This document shows, piece after piece, positions 26,312 through 35,229 of a stretch of DNA of 64,000 nucleotides. Each line of letters opens with the position of its first letter. The stretch's first letter is position 1. The DNA comes from Psychrilyobacter piezotolerans. Lineage in GTDB: Bacteria; Fusobacteriota; Fusobacteriia; Fusobacteriales; Fusobacteriaceae. A program made the translations under genes and the position numbers. The stretch covers positions 124,001 through 188,000 of the forward strand of contig NZ_QUAJ01000002.1 in NCBI RefSeq assembly GCF_003391055.1. The letters are read 5' to 3'. The notes under the pieces were generated by a model. It worked only from the letters and a program-made list of their open reading frames with translations. It did no database searches and was not told the origin of the DNA.

Positions 26312-27321
26312 CCCCTTTTTATATACAGTATATACATTGATACAAAGTAAATTAATCCAATAATATATGTATCATATCTTCTTTTTTTATTTTTAAACAT
26401 AATTCCCATCATAAATACCAAAAGTATCAGCATAGAAAATATAGCTGTTAACTTATGAAATCCACCTAATGATTGATATATATTTTCATCCCTTAAAAAT
26501 AGATCTGTAATAAATATAATCATTATATTAAATATGTTGCTTCCAAATAAATTTCCAACAGCCATATCATATGATTTTAATTTAATCGCTTCAATACTTA
26601 CAGTTAATTCCGGTAAGGATGTTGCCAGAGCTATTAATATCAGCCCTACAAAAGATTCTCCCAATTGGATTCCAAAGAATGGTGTGCTGGCAATCTTATC
26701 ACCTATAAAGCTAAGCCCTGTTCCTAAAACAACTACGAAAAATGCATTTATAGCAAATCCCTTTTTTGCCTGTGGAAGAGTTATCCCGCCCTCTTCTATC
26801 TCATGAAATTCCTTTATCTCTTCTTCCAATTTTTCACTAAATTCATCATTTTGCTGATGTTCATAGACATAGATTGATTTCATGGCTATAAAATAAATTC
26901 CTAAAATCATCAGGGAGAATAAACTGATGTTCATTATTCCCTCTGTTGGGAATGAAAATCCCAATAAAAATATTAAGGTTAAAATCATAGCCCAAAAACC
27001 AGCCATAAAGTTTTTACTGCTTACCTTGGATGACAAAGAGGTGGATCTTAATACAAATATATCAACTATAAATACTACAAATATATTGAATAAATTACTC
27101 CCAAATATATTTGATACTGCCATTTGAGGGTTCCCCATAAGGGTAGCACTGATACTTGTAACCATCTCTGGCAGGGAGGTTACCGCTGCTAACATCACTA
27201 TCCCTATCCAGGACTTTTCAATTCCCATCAAGTCTCCTATGGCATCTCCATATAAACTTAATTTTTTACCGACTACTATTATAAATCCTGCCAATACTGC
27301 AAAGATCAATATGTATAACAT
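26308..27321 (-). CDS. Cation/Ca2+ exchanger (CaCA family)
   Basis: A 337-residue membrane antiporter with the internal duplication typical of CaCA proteins. The first alpha-repeat is [11 protein letters not shown] with GSNLFNIF, and the second is [11 protein letters not shown] with GSNIFNIM. About ten membrane segments are split by a charged loop near residue 155-185 ([18 protein letters not shown]). It most likely exchanges Ca2+ for Na+ or H+. It overlaps rho by 4 bp and lies 15 bp after miaB. Confidence 0.88.
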   Translation of the reverse strand: MLYILIFAVLAGFIIVVGKKLSLYGDAIGDLMGIEKSWIGIVMLAAVTSLPEMVTSISATLMGNPQMAVSNIFGSNLFNIFVVFIVDIFVLRSTSLSSKVSSKNFMAGFWAMILTLIFLLGFSFPTEGIMNISLFSLMILGIYFIAMKSIYVYEHQQNDEFSEKLEEEIKEFHEIEEGGITLPQAKKGFAINAFFVVVLGTGLSFIGDKIASTPFFGIQLGESFVGLILIALATSLPELTVSIEAIKLKSYDMAVGNLFGSNIFNIMIIFITDLFLRDENIYQSLGGFHKLTAIFSMLILLVFMMGIMFKNKKRRYDTYIIGLIYFVSMYILYIKRG

Positions 27322-27336
27322 CTTCTCACCTCTATT

Positions 27337-28665
27337 TTATGCTAACTCTCCGTATAAAGTCCATGTTTTTGCCGTTACAATTTTAACATCCACAAAGGTT
27401 CCCTTTAAAGAACTGTCACCTTCAAAGATAACTACTTTATTTGCACTTATCCTTCCTGTCATTTTTTCCTTATTTCTGTGACTAGGACCTTCCACTAGAA
27501 CCTTCACAGTCTTTCCTACATAACTCAAACTGCATTCCTTTGCATTTTCATTTTGAACTTCCATCAATCTTTGTAATCTTGATTTTTTTACTTCCTCTGA
27601 AATCTGCCCTTCCATAGTTGCTGCCGGTGTTCCCTCTCTGACAGAATACATAAACATATAAGAATTTTCATATTTAACTTTTTTAATTATATCCATAGTA
27701 TCCAAGAAATCTTCCTCTGTTTCCCCAGGAAATCCAACTATGATATCTGTAGTTAGTGATATGTCCGGCAATGCAGTCTTTATCCTATCTACCAGAGCCA
27801 GATAATCTTCCTTAGTATACTTTCTATTCATGGCTTTTAACATATTAGTCGATCCCGACTGCACTGGCAGATGCATATTCCGGGCTATTTTTTCCGGGTA
27901 TTTAGCAGCTACTTCCAGCACATCCAAAGTCAGATCTTTTGGATGAGGTGATACATATCTAATCCAGTAATCTCCCTCAATCTGACAAATTTCATCCAAT
28001 AATTTAGCAAAATTAATCTCATGACTATTATCAAAATCTTTTCCATAGGAGTTTACATTTTGCCCCAACAGTAAAATATCCTTATACCCTTTTTTTACAT
28101 ATTTTCTCACATCATTCACTATATCTTCCATGGGAACCGATCTTTCACGTCCCCTTACATATGGAACTATACAGTATGTACAAAAGTTATTACAACCATA
28201 ATTTATTGCTACAGAAGCCGAAATCCCGTCTCCGAAGTTAGCATCTATCCTAGGAGGCAACTCATCTTCCTTGTCAGTCAGTACTGCATGTACTACTTCT
28301 CCCTTTAATATTTTTTCCATAATTTCCGGCAGTTGTGCTATATTTTGATTCCCGATAACTATATCTACATGGGGTGCTCTTTCTAAGATATGCTCTTTTT
28401 CCTCTTGAGCTACACAGCCTGTTACTCCTATTATCATCTTAGTCTTTCTCGCATTTTTTATAGTCTTTAAGTTTCCTAATTTCCCCTCTATTCTTCCTGC
28501 TGCTCCACCTCTTACAGTACATGTATTTAAAAATACGGCATCTGAATCATGGATGTCGTCAGTCATCTCATATCCATTTCCCTCTAGTAATCTTGTCATT
28601 TTAGCAGTCTCATTTACATTCATTTGACAACCATATGTTATTATTGTAGCTTTTTTCTTACTCAT
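27337..28665 (-). CDS. miaB: tRNA-2-methylthio-N6-dimethylallyladenosine synthase MiaB
   Basis: Radical SAM methylthiotransferase that modifies A37 of tRNAs reading UNN codons. The N-terminal UPF0004 domain carries three cysteines (YGCQMN, NTCTVR, TGCVAQ). The radical SAM motif is CNNFCTYC near residue 155, and a C-terminal TRAM domain covers about residues 375-440. The length of 442 is typical. A GGAGG ribosome binding site precedes the ATG. Confidence 0.94.
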   Translation of the reverse strand: MSKKKATIITYGCQMNVNETAKMTRLLEGNGYEMTDDIHDSDAVFLNTCTVRGGAAGRIEGKLGNLKTIKNARKTKMIIGVTGCVAQEEKEHILERAPHVDIVIGNQNIAQLPEIMEKILKGEVVHAVLTDKEDELPPRIDANFGDGISASVAINYGCNNFCTYCIVPYVRGRERSVPMEDIVNDVRKYVKKGYKDILLLGQNVNSYGKDFDNSHEINFAKLLDEICQIEGDYWIRYVSPHPKDLTLDVLEVAAKYPEKIARNMHLPVQSGSTNMLKAMNRKYTKEDYLALVDRIKTALPDISLTTDIIVGFPGETEEDFLDTMDIIKKVKYENSYMFMYSVREGTPAATMEGQISEEVKKSRLQRLMEVQNENAKECSLSYVGKTVKVLVEGPSHRNKEKMTGRISANKVVIFEGDSSLKGTFVDVKIVTAKTWTLYGELA

Positions 28666-28745
28666 TAATTTCCTCCATCTAACATCTTTTATACATAAAA
28701 CTTAATCCTATATATTGTAGCATAATACTTTGTTTTTCGATAGGA

Positions 28746-29399
28746 TTACTTAAAGACTTCTCCTGCTTCTAAATACCATAACAATAGATCAAAATGATCC
28801 ATAGGAATCTCTATCTCCCTGCAATATTTTTCGATTTTTTTCTCGATTTCCAAATATTTTTTAGGCGTTATAGTTTTAGGAATTTCATCGATCACTCCTA
28901 ATCTCATTATATTTTTTAATATATGCCTGTCTAAAATGGCTATCTCGTCTCCAAACCCTATATTTCTAAGGAAATGACTGGCTTCTTTATACCCTATCCC
29001 CTTGATATTTTTTACCAGCCAAATTCTTTTTTCAAATACATCACCGATCTTGTCTACCAATGTCTTGGTGACTATCCTCCCCTCTTCATCCTTCATAAAT
29101 TCACGAAGAATAACAAGGTTTTTTGCCTTAGTATTTTTAAACCTCACTACATTTAGATACGGTATCAAATCATCTTCCATCCCGGTCCAAAATACCTCAG
29201 CCTCCAGCATCCCATTTATTGCCTTTTCTGCTCCCCTGGCCTTAGACTGGGGGGTCAGAATGCAAAAAGCCAGTTCTTTATAGACATCCTCATTGTTTCC
29301 GTTAAACCAAATCTCCTTATACCCATCTATCCTAGCTTCTATAAGCGGCTTTATCCTTTTATACACTTTCATTATTTCTATTAAATATTGATTACTCAT
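28746..29399 (-). CDS. ogg: 8-Oxoguanine DNA glycosylase/AP lyase, Ogg2 type
   Basis: A 217-residue HhH-GPD-fold base excision repair enzyme resembling archaeal Ogg2. The helix-hairpin-helix motif is IKGIGYKEASHFLRNIG near residue 133, with its lysine as the likely Schiff-base nucleophile, and the catalytic Asp is in AILDRHILKN near residue 155. The endonuclease III iron-sulfur cysteine cluster is absent, which argues against Nth. It is the first gene of the minus-strand run towards miaB and rho. Confidence 0.82.
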   Translation of the reverse strand: MSNQYLIEIMKVYKRIKPLIEARIDGYKEIWFNGNNEDVYKELAFCILTPQSKARGAEKAINGMLEAEVFWTGMEDDLIPYLNVVRFKNTKAKNLVILREFMKDEEGRIVTKTLVDKIGDVFEKRIWLVKNIKGIGYKEASHFLRNIGFGDEIAILDRHILKNIMRLGVIDEIPKTITPKKYLEIEKKIEKYCREIEIPMDHFDLLLWYLEAGEVFK

Positions 29400-29714
29400 C
29401 TACGATCCCTCCTTACAATAAATTAAAATTAATTCAATTATACCTCAAATTTTTGTCTTATCACAAATCTTTAAAAAATTTAACCCCTCATCCCTGGGAG
29501 ATTTAACCCCTAATGTCGCTAATAGAAAAATTAAAATCCCGTATTCTCTATTTCTTACCTATGCTTGTTCCCTCATCCGCGTTCTATTTCTTTAGGTTAA
29601 TTTGCGTAATCTGCGATTTTTTTGACACAGATCAAAATTTTAATATGGATTTTTTAAAATCATATAAAATATCAATTTTCTTATATATATATTATTCATT
29701 CTATTTATTAAAAT
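29400..29714. other. Intergenic region with degenerate dispersed repeat
   Basis: No real gene is seen; an open frame at 29513-29788 has no ribosome binding site. Around 29597-29635 the sequence carries TTGCGTAATCTGCG followed by GACACAGAT. This resembles relic repeats near 20471, 31151 and 36328 in either orientation. Confidence 0.45.
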
Positions 29715-29743
29715 TTGACACACTATGCTTATATCGGTATAAT
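29715..29743 (+). promoter_or_regulatory. Consensus promoter of the glutamate 2,3-aminomutase gene
   Basis: TTGACA (29715-29720), 17-bp spacer, TATAAT (29738-29743), 58 bp upstream of the TTG start. Confidence 0.8.
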
Positions 29744-29800
29744 ATAATATATACAATATATGCGATATATATATATCAAGAATTTTAGGAGGTAGATATT

Positions 29801-31054
29801 TTGACTGGTAGACAAATTTCCCTGAACAGGGCTGACGAACTTAAGAACACCATAAACGATTATTTAATAGCAAGAGACGGTATACCAACTGGTATGAGCG
29901 AAGATGTAAGGAAACAATTTGAAATCTCAAAAGCCGTCCTTTTAAAGCATTTTGGGGCTACAGAAAAGGACTGGAACGATTTTAAATGGCAGCTTTCAAA
30001 TAGAATCACAGACGTTAAAACTTTAAGTTTAATCTTAGACTTAAGTGAAGAAGAAAAAAAAGAGATTCAAAGTGTAGGAGATAAGTATAGATGGGCAGTT
30101 TCACCATACTATGCTTGTTTACTGGATCCAAAGGATAAATACGATCCTATTAGATTACTTAGTATCCCTGCTTCTGTCGAATTAGATAACAACTCTGGAG
30201 ATGCTGATCCCATGGGAGAGGAATACACTAACCCTGCTGGAACTATCACTAGAAGATATCCAGACAGACTTATCATAAACACAACCAATGAGTGTGCAAT
30301 GTATTGCAGACATTGCCAGAGAAGGAGAAATATCGGTGAGAACGACACCGCTACCCACGATAAAGATATTTTAGAATCAATTGAATATATCAGAAATAAC
30401 CCTGAAGTTAGAGATGTGTTGCTTACTGGAGGAGACGTTTTAGCCCTGTCTGATTCTAGATTGGAATGGATCTTAGCTGAACTTAGAACTATCCCCCATG
30501 TAGAAATCATTAGAATAGGTAGTAGAACACCTGTTACTATGCCGCAAAGGATCACAGATGATCTGGTTAATATGATAAAGAAGTATCATCCTATCTATTT
30601 AAATACCCATTTCAACCATCCAAAAGAAATAACTCCTGAAGCTAAGGCCGCGTGTGAAAAATTAGCTAATAATGGAATCCCTGTAGGAAACCAGGCAGTT
30701 TTATTAAACGGTATAAACAACAATAAGTTCGTAATGAGACTTATGAATCAAGAATTATTAAAAATCAGATGCAGACCTTACTATATCTTCCATGCAAAGC
30801 ATGTTCAAGGAACCGAGCATTTTAATACATCTGTAGATGACGGATTAGAGATCATGGAATACCTGAGAGGATTCACTTCTGGAATGGCTATTCCAACTTA
30901 TATTGTTAATGCACCAAAGGGACAGGGTAAAACACCTTTAATGCCTCAGTATATGTTATCTCGTGGAACTGATTATGTTATGATTAGAACTTGGGAAGGT
31001 AAAGTAATCAAGTATGAAAACCATCCTACAAAAAATATAAGAGAGATCTATTAA
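29801..31054 (+). CDS. eam: Glutamate 2,3-aminomutase (KamA paralogue)
   Basis: A 417-residue radical SAM, PLP-dependent aminomutase related to KamA, with CAMYCRHC near residue 167 and the PLP-lysine motif GQGKTP. The two side-chain-binding aspartates of lysine 2,3-aminomutase are replaced by Lys (HAKHVQGTEH) and Asn (IVNAPKGQGK). This Lys/Asn pair is the signature of the clostridial glutamate 2,3-aminomutase, which makes L-beta-glutamate. The product may serve as a compatible solute; that role is inference. The start is TTG with AGGAGG upstream. The gene is monocistronic, with its own promoter and terminator. Confidence 0.82.
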   Translation: MTGRQISLNRADELKNTINDYLIARDGIPTGMSEDVRKQFEISKAVLLKHFGATEKDWNDFKWQLSNRITDVKTLSLILDLSEEEKKEIQSVGDKYRWAVSPYYACLLDPKDKYDPIRLLSIPASVELDNNSGDADPMGEEYTNPAGTITRRYPDRLIINTTNECAMYCRHCQRRRNIGENDTATHDKDILESIEYIRNNPEVRDVLLTGGDVLALSDSRLEWILAELRTIPHVEIIRIGSRTPVTMPQRITDDLVNMIKKYHPIYLNTHFNHPKEITPEAKAACEKLANNGIPVGNQAVLLNGINNNKFVMRLMNQELLKIRCRPYYIFHAKHVQGTEHFNTSVDDGLEIMEYLRGFTSGMAIPTYIVNAPKGQGKTPLMPQYMLSRGTDYVMIRTWEGKVIKYENHPTKNIREIY

Positions 31055-31060
31055 TCTTTT

Positions 31061-31096
31061 AATTAGGCTGCCCCTCATGGTCAGCCTAATTTTTAT
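31061..31096 (+). terminator. Terminator after eam
   Basis: AATTAGGCTG pairs with CAGCCTAATT, followed by TTTT. Confidence 0.85.
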
Positions 31097-31296
31097 AATT
31101 TTTTTAACACCAATAAACATTAATATTCATAAATAAAAAAAAACTGAACCGCAAATTACGCTAGTAGACACGAATAAATAGAATGCGGATATTGAAATAT
31201 AGCTCTTTGGTGACGACCCTTGCGGTTACTTTGTGATAAAAGGGTTTTATTAGCGATATTAGCGGTTTCAAAAAATTAAAAACTACTTGCTCCTCC
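31097..31296. other. Intergenic region with degenerate repeats
   Basis: A stretch at 31151-31181 contains AATTACGCTA and ACACGAATA elements that resemble 20471-20487. Further TTGCGG/TTAGCG elements lie near 31240-31270. No gene is visible. Confidence 0.45.
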
Positions 31297-31325
31297 TTGT
31301 TTTTTGGGGGATCTTGTGGTAATAT
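31297..31325 (+). promoter_or_regulatory. Promoter of the xpt leader
   Basis: TTGTTT (31297-31302), 17-bp spacer, TAATAT (31320-31325), just upstream of the purine riboswitch. Confidence 0.55.
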
Positions 31326-31338
31326 AGATAAAATCAAT

Positions 31339-31403
31339 TCTCATATATTTTCTTAATAAGGAAGAAAGTTTCTACTAGCTGCCGTAAATAGCTAACTATG
31401 AGT
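31339..31403 (+). ncRNA. Purine riboswitch, guanine class
   Basis: P1 CTCATA (31340-31345) pairs with TATGAG (31397-31402). P2 TTCTT/AAGAA closes an AATAAGG loop, the core AGTTTCTAC is present, and P3 TAGCT/AGCTA closes a CCGTAA-type loop. The 3' junction reads ACTATG, with C at the specificity position, which predicts guanine/xanthine-type recognition rather than adenine. The expression platform shows GAGTG/CACTC pairing between 31401 and 31441 but no clear T run. It sits 75 bp upstream of xpt. Confidence 0.88.
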
Positions 31404-31478
31404 GTAATTTTAAGATGAATATTTTCTTAATAATTTCACTCAATATGAGGTGTTTAAAACATTTTTGGAGGTTTAATT

Positions 31479-32054
31479 ATGAAAATATTACATGATACTA
31501 TATTAAAGGATGGATTAGCGTTATCGGACTCAATCTTAAAGGTCGATTCATTCGTTAATCATCAAATAGATCCTAAACTTATGAACCTGGTTGGAAAAGA
31601 GTTTGTCAAAAGATTTGAAGGTAAGAAGATCGATAAGGTTCTAACTATCGAGGCTTCCGGGATTGCTCCTGCTATGATCACCGCTTTAGAACTAGGTGTC
31701 CCTATGGTCTTTGCTAAAAAACATAAACCCATTACTATGGATGACTTTTACTCTACCACTGTTTACTCATTTACAAAGGAAACAAATTATAATTTAACAG
31801 TTTCCAAAGAATTTATAAATGAAGGGGAGAATATTCTTCTAATCGATGACTTTTTGTCAGCAGGAAACGCTATCCTTGGACTTAGAGATATAGTAAATCA
31901 GGGTGGAGCCACTGTTGTAGGAGTAGGTATTGTTATTGAAAAAGGATTTAAAGAAGGAAGAGAAAATCTTTTAAAAGAAGGATTTCACCTGGAATCACTT
32001 GCCATTGTTGAGAAGATGGAAAAAGGTAAGATTACATTAAATAAATTAAAATAA
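31479..32054 (+). CDS. xpt: Xanthine phosphoribosyltransferase
   Basis: Purine salvage enzyme that converts xanthine and PRPP to XMP. The 191-residue chain has the PRPP-binding motif ILLIDDFLSAGNA near residue 125 and the N-terminal LKDGLALSDSILKVDSFVNHQIDP typical of Xpt. A GGAGG ribosome binding site precedes the ATG. Control by the upstream guanine riboswitch matches the xpt arrangement of Firmicutes. Monocistronic here, without the pbuX permease often paired with it. Confidence 0.93.
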   Translation: MKILHDTILKDGLALSDSILKVDSFVNHQIDPKLMNLVGKEFVKRFEGKKIDKVLTIEASGIAPAMITALELGVPMVFAKKHKPITMDDFYSTTVYSFTKETNYNLTVSKEFINEGENILLIDDFLSAGNAILGLRDIVNQGGATVVGVGIVIEKGFKEGRENLLKEGFHLESLAIVEKMEKGKITLNKLK

Positions 32055-32067
32055 CGCAGCATTGTGA

Positions 32068-32099
32068 AAAAGAAGATCCCTAGGGACCTTCTTTTTTTT
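32068..32099. terminator. Bidirectional terminator between xpt and the aminotransferase
   Basis: AGAAGATCCC and GGGACCTTCT form a stem around TA with one mismatch. A and T runs lie on both sides, serving xpt and the convergent aromatic operon. Confidence 0.8.
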
Positions 32100-33333
32100 A
32101 AGCTATAACCTTTTTAATTTTTTTAGCTAAACCTTCTAATTTTTTACTGGGACTTCCGCATATTGCAATCCTTATCCCATGGGCTACCTGGATTGGATAT
32201 ATATTTTCGTGGTTCAGCTTTTCAATACTTTCTTTGATTTTTTCATTTTCTATCTTTAATGTAATAAAAAAGCCCTCTTTATATGGATAAACTTCTAAAC
32301 CTACTTCCTTGGCTTCCTCTAAAAATATCTTAGACCTTTTCTCCAACAGTTTTACATATCCATCTCTTTCCTCTGTTAATTTATCCCTTAAGGTTTTATT
32401 ACTTTGGATAGTTGAAAATAATTTCATCCCACCCTTAGGAACATTTGACCAAACACCCCGACACGTAAATTCATTGGCTCTCATATAGTCATCTATATTT
32501 TTCTTTTCATTTGAAATAAATACACTTCCCCCTACACGAAGTCCATATTTAGTCAGTGTTTTCGAGCAGCTAAATGCGAATACAACTAAATTTTTAGGAG
32601 ATAAGTTCGTAAAACTTTCCATATATTTACGACTTTCTTCATATCCTTTTACAGAGTAGTCTATATAAGCAACATCATTTAAAAGGATAAAATTCCCATC
32701 TTCAGACAGGTCATTCATGACTTTTACAACACTCTCCCACTCAGATTTGCTCATAGAGTATCCTGTAGGATTGTGACACGGATCATTTATTATGACTAAA
32801 ACTTTTCCCTGTAATTTCATTATCTTGGATGATTTTTCTCTGAAACTTTCGATATTAAACTCATCTTTTTCATTGAATAACTCATAGGTTTCTATTTTTA
32901 AATCATGTTCCTTTGCCATTATCTTATAGGGGCCCCAACCGATATTTGGAATAAGCAGTGTTTCTCCTGCATCCAATATATTTTTCAGGGTAGAACTCAC
33001 AGATCCAGATCCACCAGGGGTAGCTATAGCTCCCACATTGAATTTTTCTTCATGATCCCCTAATACCCATGACTTTATTTCCCTCAGATAATCATTGTTT
33101 CCAATAAATGATTCTGCATACGGTGCTATGTCCATCTTATTTAAATTTTTATACACCTCACTTACAGAATCAAAAATAGTAAATTTGCCATCCTCATCAC
33201 AAAGTGCTCCTATCGTTACATCCACTACCTTGTCTTCACCATACTTAAGCTTAGCATCACTGGCCTTTTTTACCATGGTAAATACCGTATCTACAATATT
33301 TTTATCTTCCGATCTTTTGGCTAATATTCCCAT
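32098..33333 (-). CDS. Aromatic amino acid aminotransferase (class I/II)
   Basis: PLP-dependent aminotransferase of 411 residues. Visible features are the NDPCHNPTGYSMS segment near residue 190, the PLP lysine in FSCSKTLTKYGLRVG near residue 262, and a C-terminal arginine in GIRIAICG that would bind the substrate carboxylate. It is the last gene of the aromatic unit, 10 bp after aroE. It is therefore the likely transaminase of phenylpyruvate and 4-hydroxyphenylpyruvate, although aspartate aminotransferase activity cannot be excluded. Confidence 0.8.
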   Translation of the reverse strand: MGILAKRSEDKNIVDTVFTMVKKASDAKLKYGEDKVVDVTIGALCDEDGKFTIFDSVSEVYKNLNKMDIAPYAESFIGNNDYLREIKSWVLGDHEEKFNVGAIATPGGSGSVSSTLKNILDAGETLLIPNIGWGPYKIMAKEHDLKIETYELFNEKDEFNIESFREKSSKIMKLQGKVLVIINDPCHNPTGYSMSKSEWESVVKVMNDLSEDGNFILLNDVAYIDYSVKGYEESRKYMESFTNLSPKNLVVFAFSCSKTLTKYGLRVGGSVFISNEKKNIDDYMRANEFTCRGVWSNVPKGGMKLFSTIQSNKTLRDKLTEERDGYVKLLEKRSKIFLEEAKEVGLEVYPYKEGFFITLKIENEKIKESIEKLNHENIYPIQVAHGIRIAICGSPSKKLEGLAKKIKKVIA

Positions 33334-33343
33334 TTTCTCCTCC

Positions 33344-34159
33344 TTATTTTTTATAGATTGTTCCCTTTATCTTTTCATATATTTCCTGTATATCACCCTC
33401 CGGCATTTCTCTTTCCTGCCATATTTCTTCTGCTTTTACAGCCTGCCCCACCAGCATCAAGAGTCCATTTTCTCCTACTTCAAACCCCTCTAAAAATTTA
33501 GTTTTTTGCGGGTTATAGATAAGATCAATTCCAGCCTGGTATTCTTTTTTTTCCTCTATATCCAGTATACTACATTCTATATTTGGATGCATCCCACAGG
33601 GAGTGCAATTAACTATTAAATTTTTTTCAGATATGGTCCTTAATTCATTGTAGGAAATAATATTTAAATCTTGAAAATTTTGAAAATTAATCCTGGCTTT
33701 TTCTGTATCTCTGGTGACTAAGTAATTTTCTCCCCCTAAATCTTCCAAACACTTAACCACTGCTCTCGCTGATCCACCACCACCACAGATAAAGTTTTTT
33801 TTATTTTTTACCTCTAACTTTAATTTAGATATTATCATCTTGAATCCATAGTAATCTGTATTATAGCCGATTAATCTCCCGCCTTTAGACATTACAGTAT
33901 TAACTGCTCCTATCTGTTTGGCTTCTTCGGATATTTCATCTAAATACTCCAAAATATCTGTCTTGTAGGGGATGGTTATATTTATACCTAATAATTCTGA
34001 CCCTCTTAACTTTTTTACCACTTCTGCCAGATTATTATGAGCCACCTCTATCAATGAATATTCCCCATCTATCTCAAATCTTTCAAATATCATCTTATGG
34101 ATCATAGGAGAATAACTATGCCCTAATTTCTCTCCAATTAAAGCGTATTTATTTTTCAT
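33344..34159 (-). CDS. aroE: Shikimate dehydrogenase
   Basis: NADPH-dependent reduction of 3-dehydroshikimate to shikimate. The 271-residue chain shows GEKLGHSYSPMIH near the N-terminus, the catalytic Lys in ITIPYKTDI near residue 65, and the nucleotide-binding GGGGSARAV near residue 125. ATG 34159 is chosen with GAGGTG upstream; a TTG at 34168 is an alternative. It overlaps the end of pheA by 11 bp. Confidence 0.93.
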   Translation of the reverse strand: MKNKYALIGEKLGHSYSPMIHKMIFERFEIDGEYSLIEVAHNNLAEVVKKLRGSELLGINITIPYKTDILEYLDEISEEAKQIGAVNTVMSKGGRLIGYNTDYYGFKMIISKLKLEVKNKKNFICGGGGSARAVVKCLEDLGGENYLVTRDTEKARINFQNFQDLNIISYNELRTISEKNLIVNCTPCGMHPNIECSILDIEEKKEYQAGIDLIYNPQKTKFLEGFEVGENGLLMLVGQAVKAEEIWQEREMPEGDIQEIYEKIKGTIYKK

Positions 34160-35219
34160 AACTGCCAATCACCTCAAAATATTTACTTTTTTTCTCTATC
34201 TCTTCTATTGAAGGTTTCAAGGTGTTGTAGTTCCCCTCCAATTCTACAAAAAAAACATATTCCCAGGGAGAATCTTTAAGAGGCCTTGATTTTATACTTA
34301 ACATATTGATACCGTATCTGCTGAACTTCCCTAAAACACTGGAAAGGTCTCCTGATTTATTATATGTGGAAAATGCCACCATGATCCTGTTATGATTTTT
34401 GTTTACAATTAATTTATTCCCAATGACCATAAATTTAGTTGTATTTTCTTCATGGGTATTTATGTTTTTTGCCAGGATATCCAAATTATAGATCCTTGCT
34501 GTTTCAGCACTTCCTATAGCCCCTTTAGTTATATCCTTCATTTCACTTACATATTTTGCACTTATAGCTGTATTGTAGTATGGAATCTCCTTATAACCTC
34601 TCCCCTTTAAAAAAGTTTGAGATTGTTTGAACCCCTGAATATGAGAATAGATTTCTTTGATATCACTTAATTTAGAGCCCTTTATCCCCAGTAAATTGTG
34701 GTCTATTTTCAACTCTATAATATCTATTATATAGGCATTGTATTTTTTTATAAGATCAAAATTATCGGTGATATCCCCTGTATAGGAATTTTCAATAGGC
34801 AGTACCCCTACCTCTATTTCTTTATTTTTTAATGCTATAAATACATCTTCAAAGTTGTGGTAGGAGTTTAGGAGTTCATCTTTATATTTAGTTTTAAGTG
34901 CCAAATAACTGAAGGATCCCGGTATCCCCTGGTATCCAACCACCTTATCCAGCCCCAGAATAGCCTTTTGATAACTTCTAGAAATTTCCATATTTCCTTC
35001 TAAAAATTCAACATAATATTTTTTTAGTTTTTCATCTGAAACCCTCCTGGAATTTTCTTCTATTACTACTTTTTCCCTTGCTGTATCCAGCACTTCCATC
35101 CCTGTACTCTGCTTATATTTTGCAATTTTTTCCACCACGTTCATTCTTTTTACAAATAATTTTGCCATCTCTTCATCTATTTTATTTATCTCACTTCTCA
35201 ATTGATCTAATTTATTCAT
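34149..35219 (-). CDS. pheA: Bifunctional chorismate mutase/prephenate dehydratase
   Basis: Converts chorismate to prephenate and then phenylpyruvate for phenylalanine synthesis. Domains in order: AroQ-type chorismate mutase (about 1-85), prephenate dehydratase (about 90-270, starting GYQGIPGSFSYLA, with ENTTKFMVIG near its end), and a C-terminal ACT domain (about 275-355) containing IKSRPLKDSPWEY, which corresponds to the Phe-binding ESRP motif. Feedback inhibition by phenylalanine is therefore likely. Start 35219 is preferred on ribosome binding site spacing; ATG 35228 is possible. It follows aroC after a few bases. Confidence 0.92.
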   Translation of the reverse strand: MNKLDQLRSEINKIDEEMAKLFVKRMNVVEKIAKYKQSTGMEVLDTAREKVVIEENSRRVSDEKLKKYYVEFLEGNMEISRSYQKAILGLDKVVGYQGIPGSFSYLALKTKYKDELLNSYHNFEDVFIALKNKEIEVGVLPIENSYTGDITDNFDLIKKYNAYIIDIIELKIDHNLLGIKGSKLSDIKEIYSHIQGFKQSQTFLKGRGYKEIPYYNTAISAKYVSEMKDITKGAIGSAETARIYNLDILAKNINTHEENTTKFMVIGNKLIVNKNHNRIMVAFSTYNKSGDLSSVLGKFSRYGINMLSIKSRPLKDSPWEYVFFVELEGNYNTLKPSIEEIEKKSKYFEVIGSYEK

Positions 35220-35229
35220 TTCCACCATC

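Noticed and set aside
29513-29788. Open frame of 91 codons upstream of eam
   Set aside because: It has no ribosome binding site, consists of low-complexity AT-rich and repeat-derived sequence, and overlaps the consensus promoter of eam.
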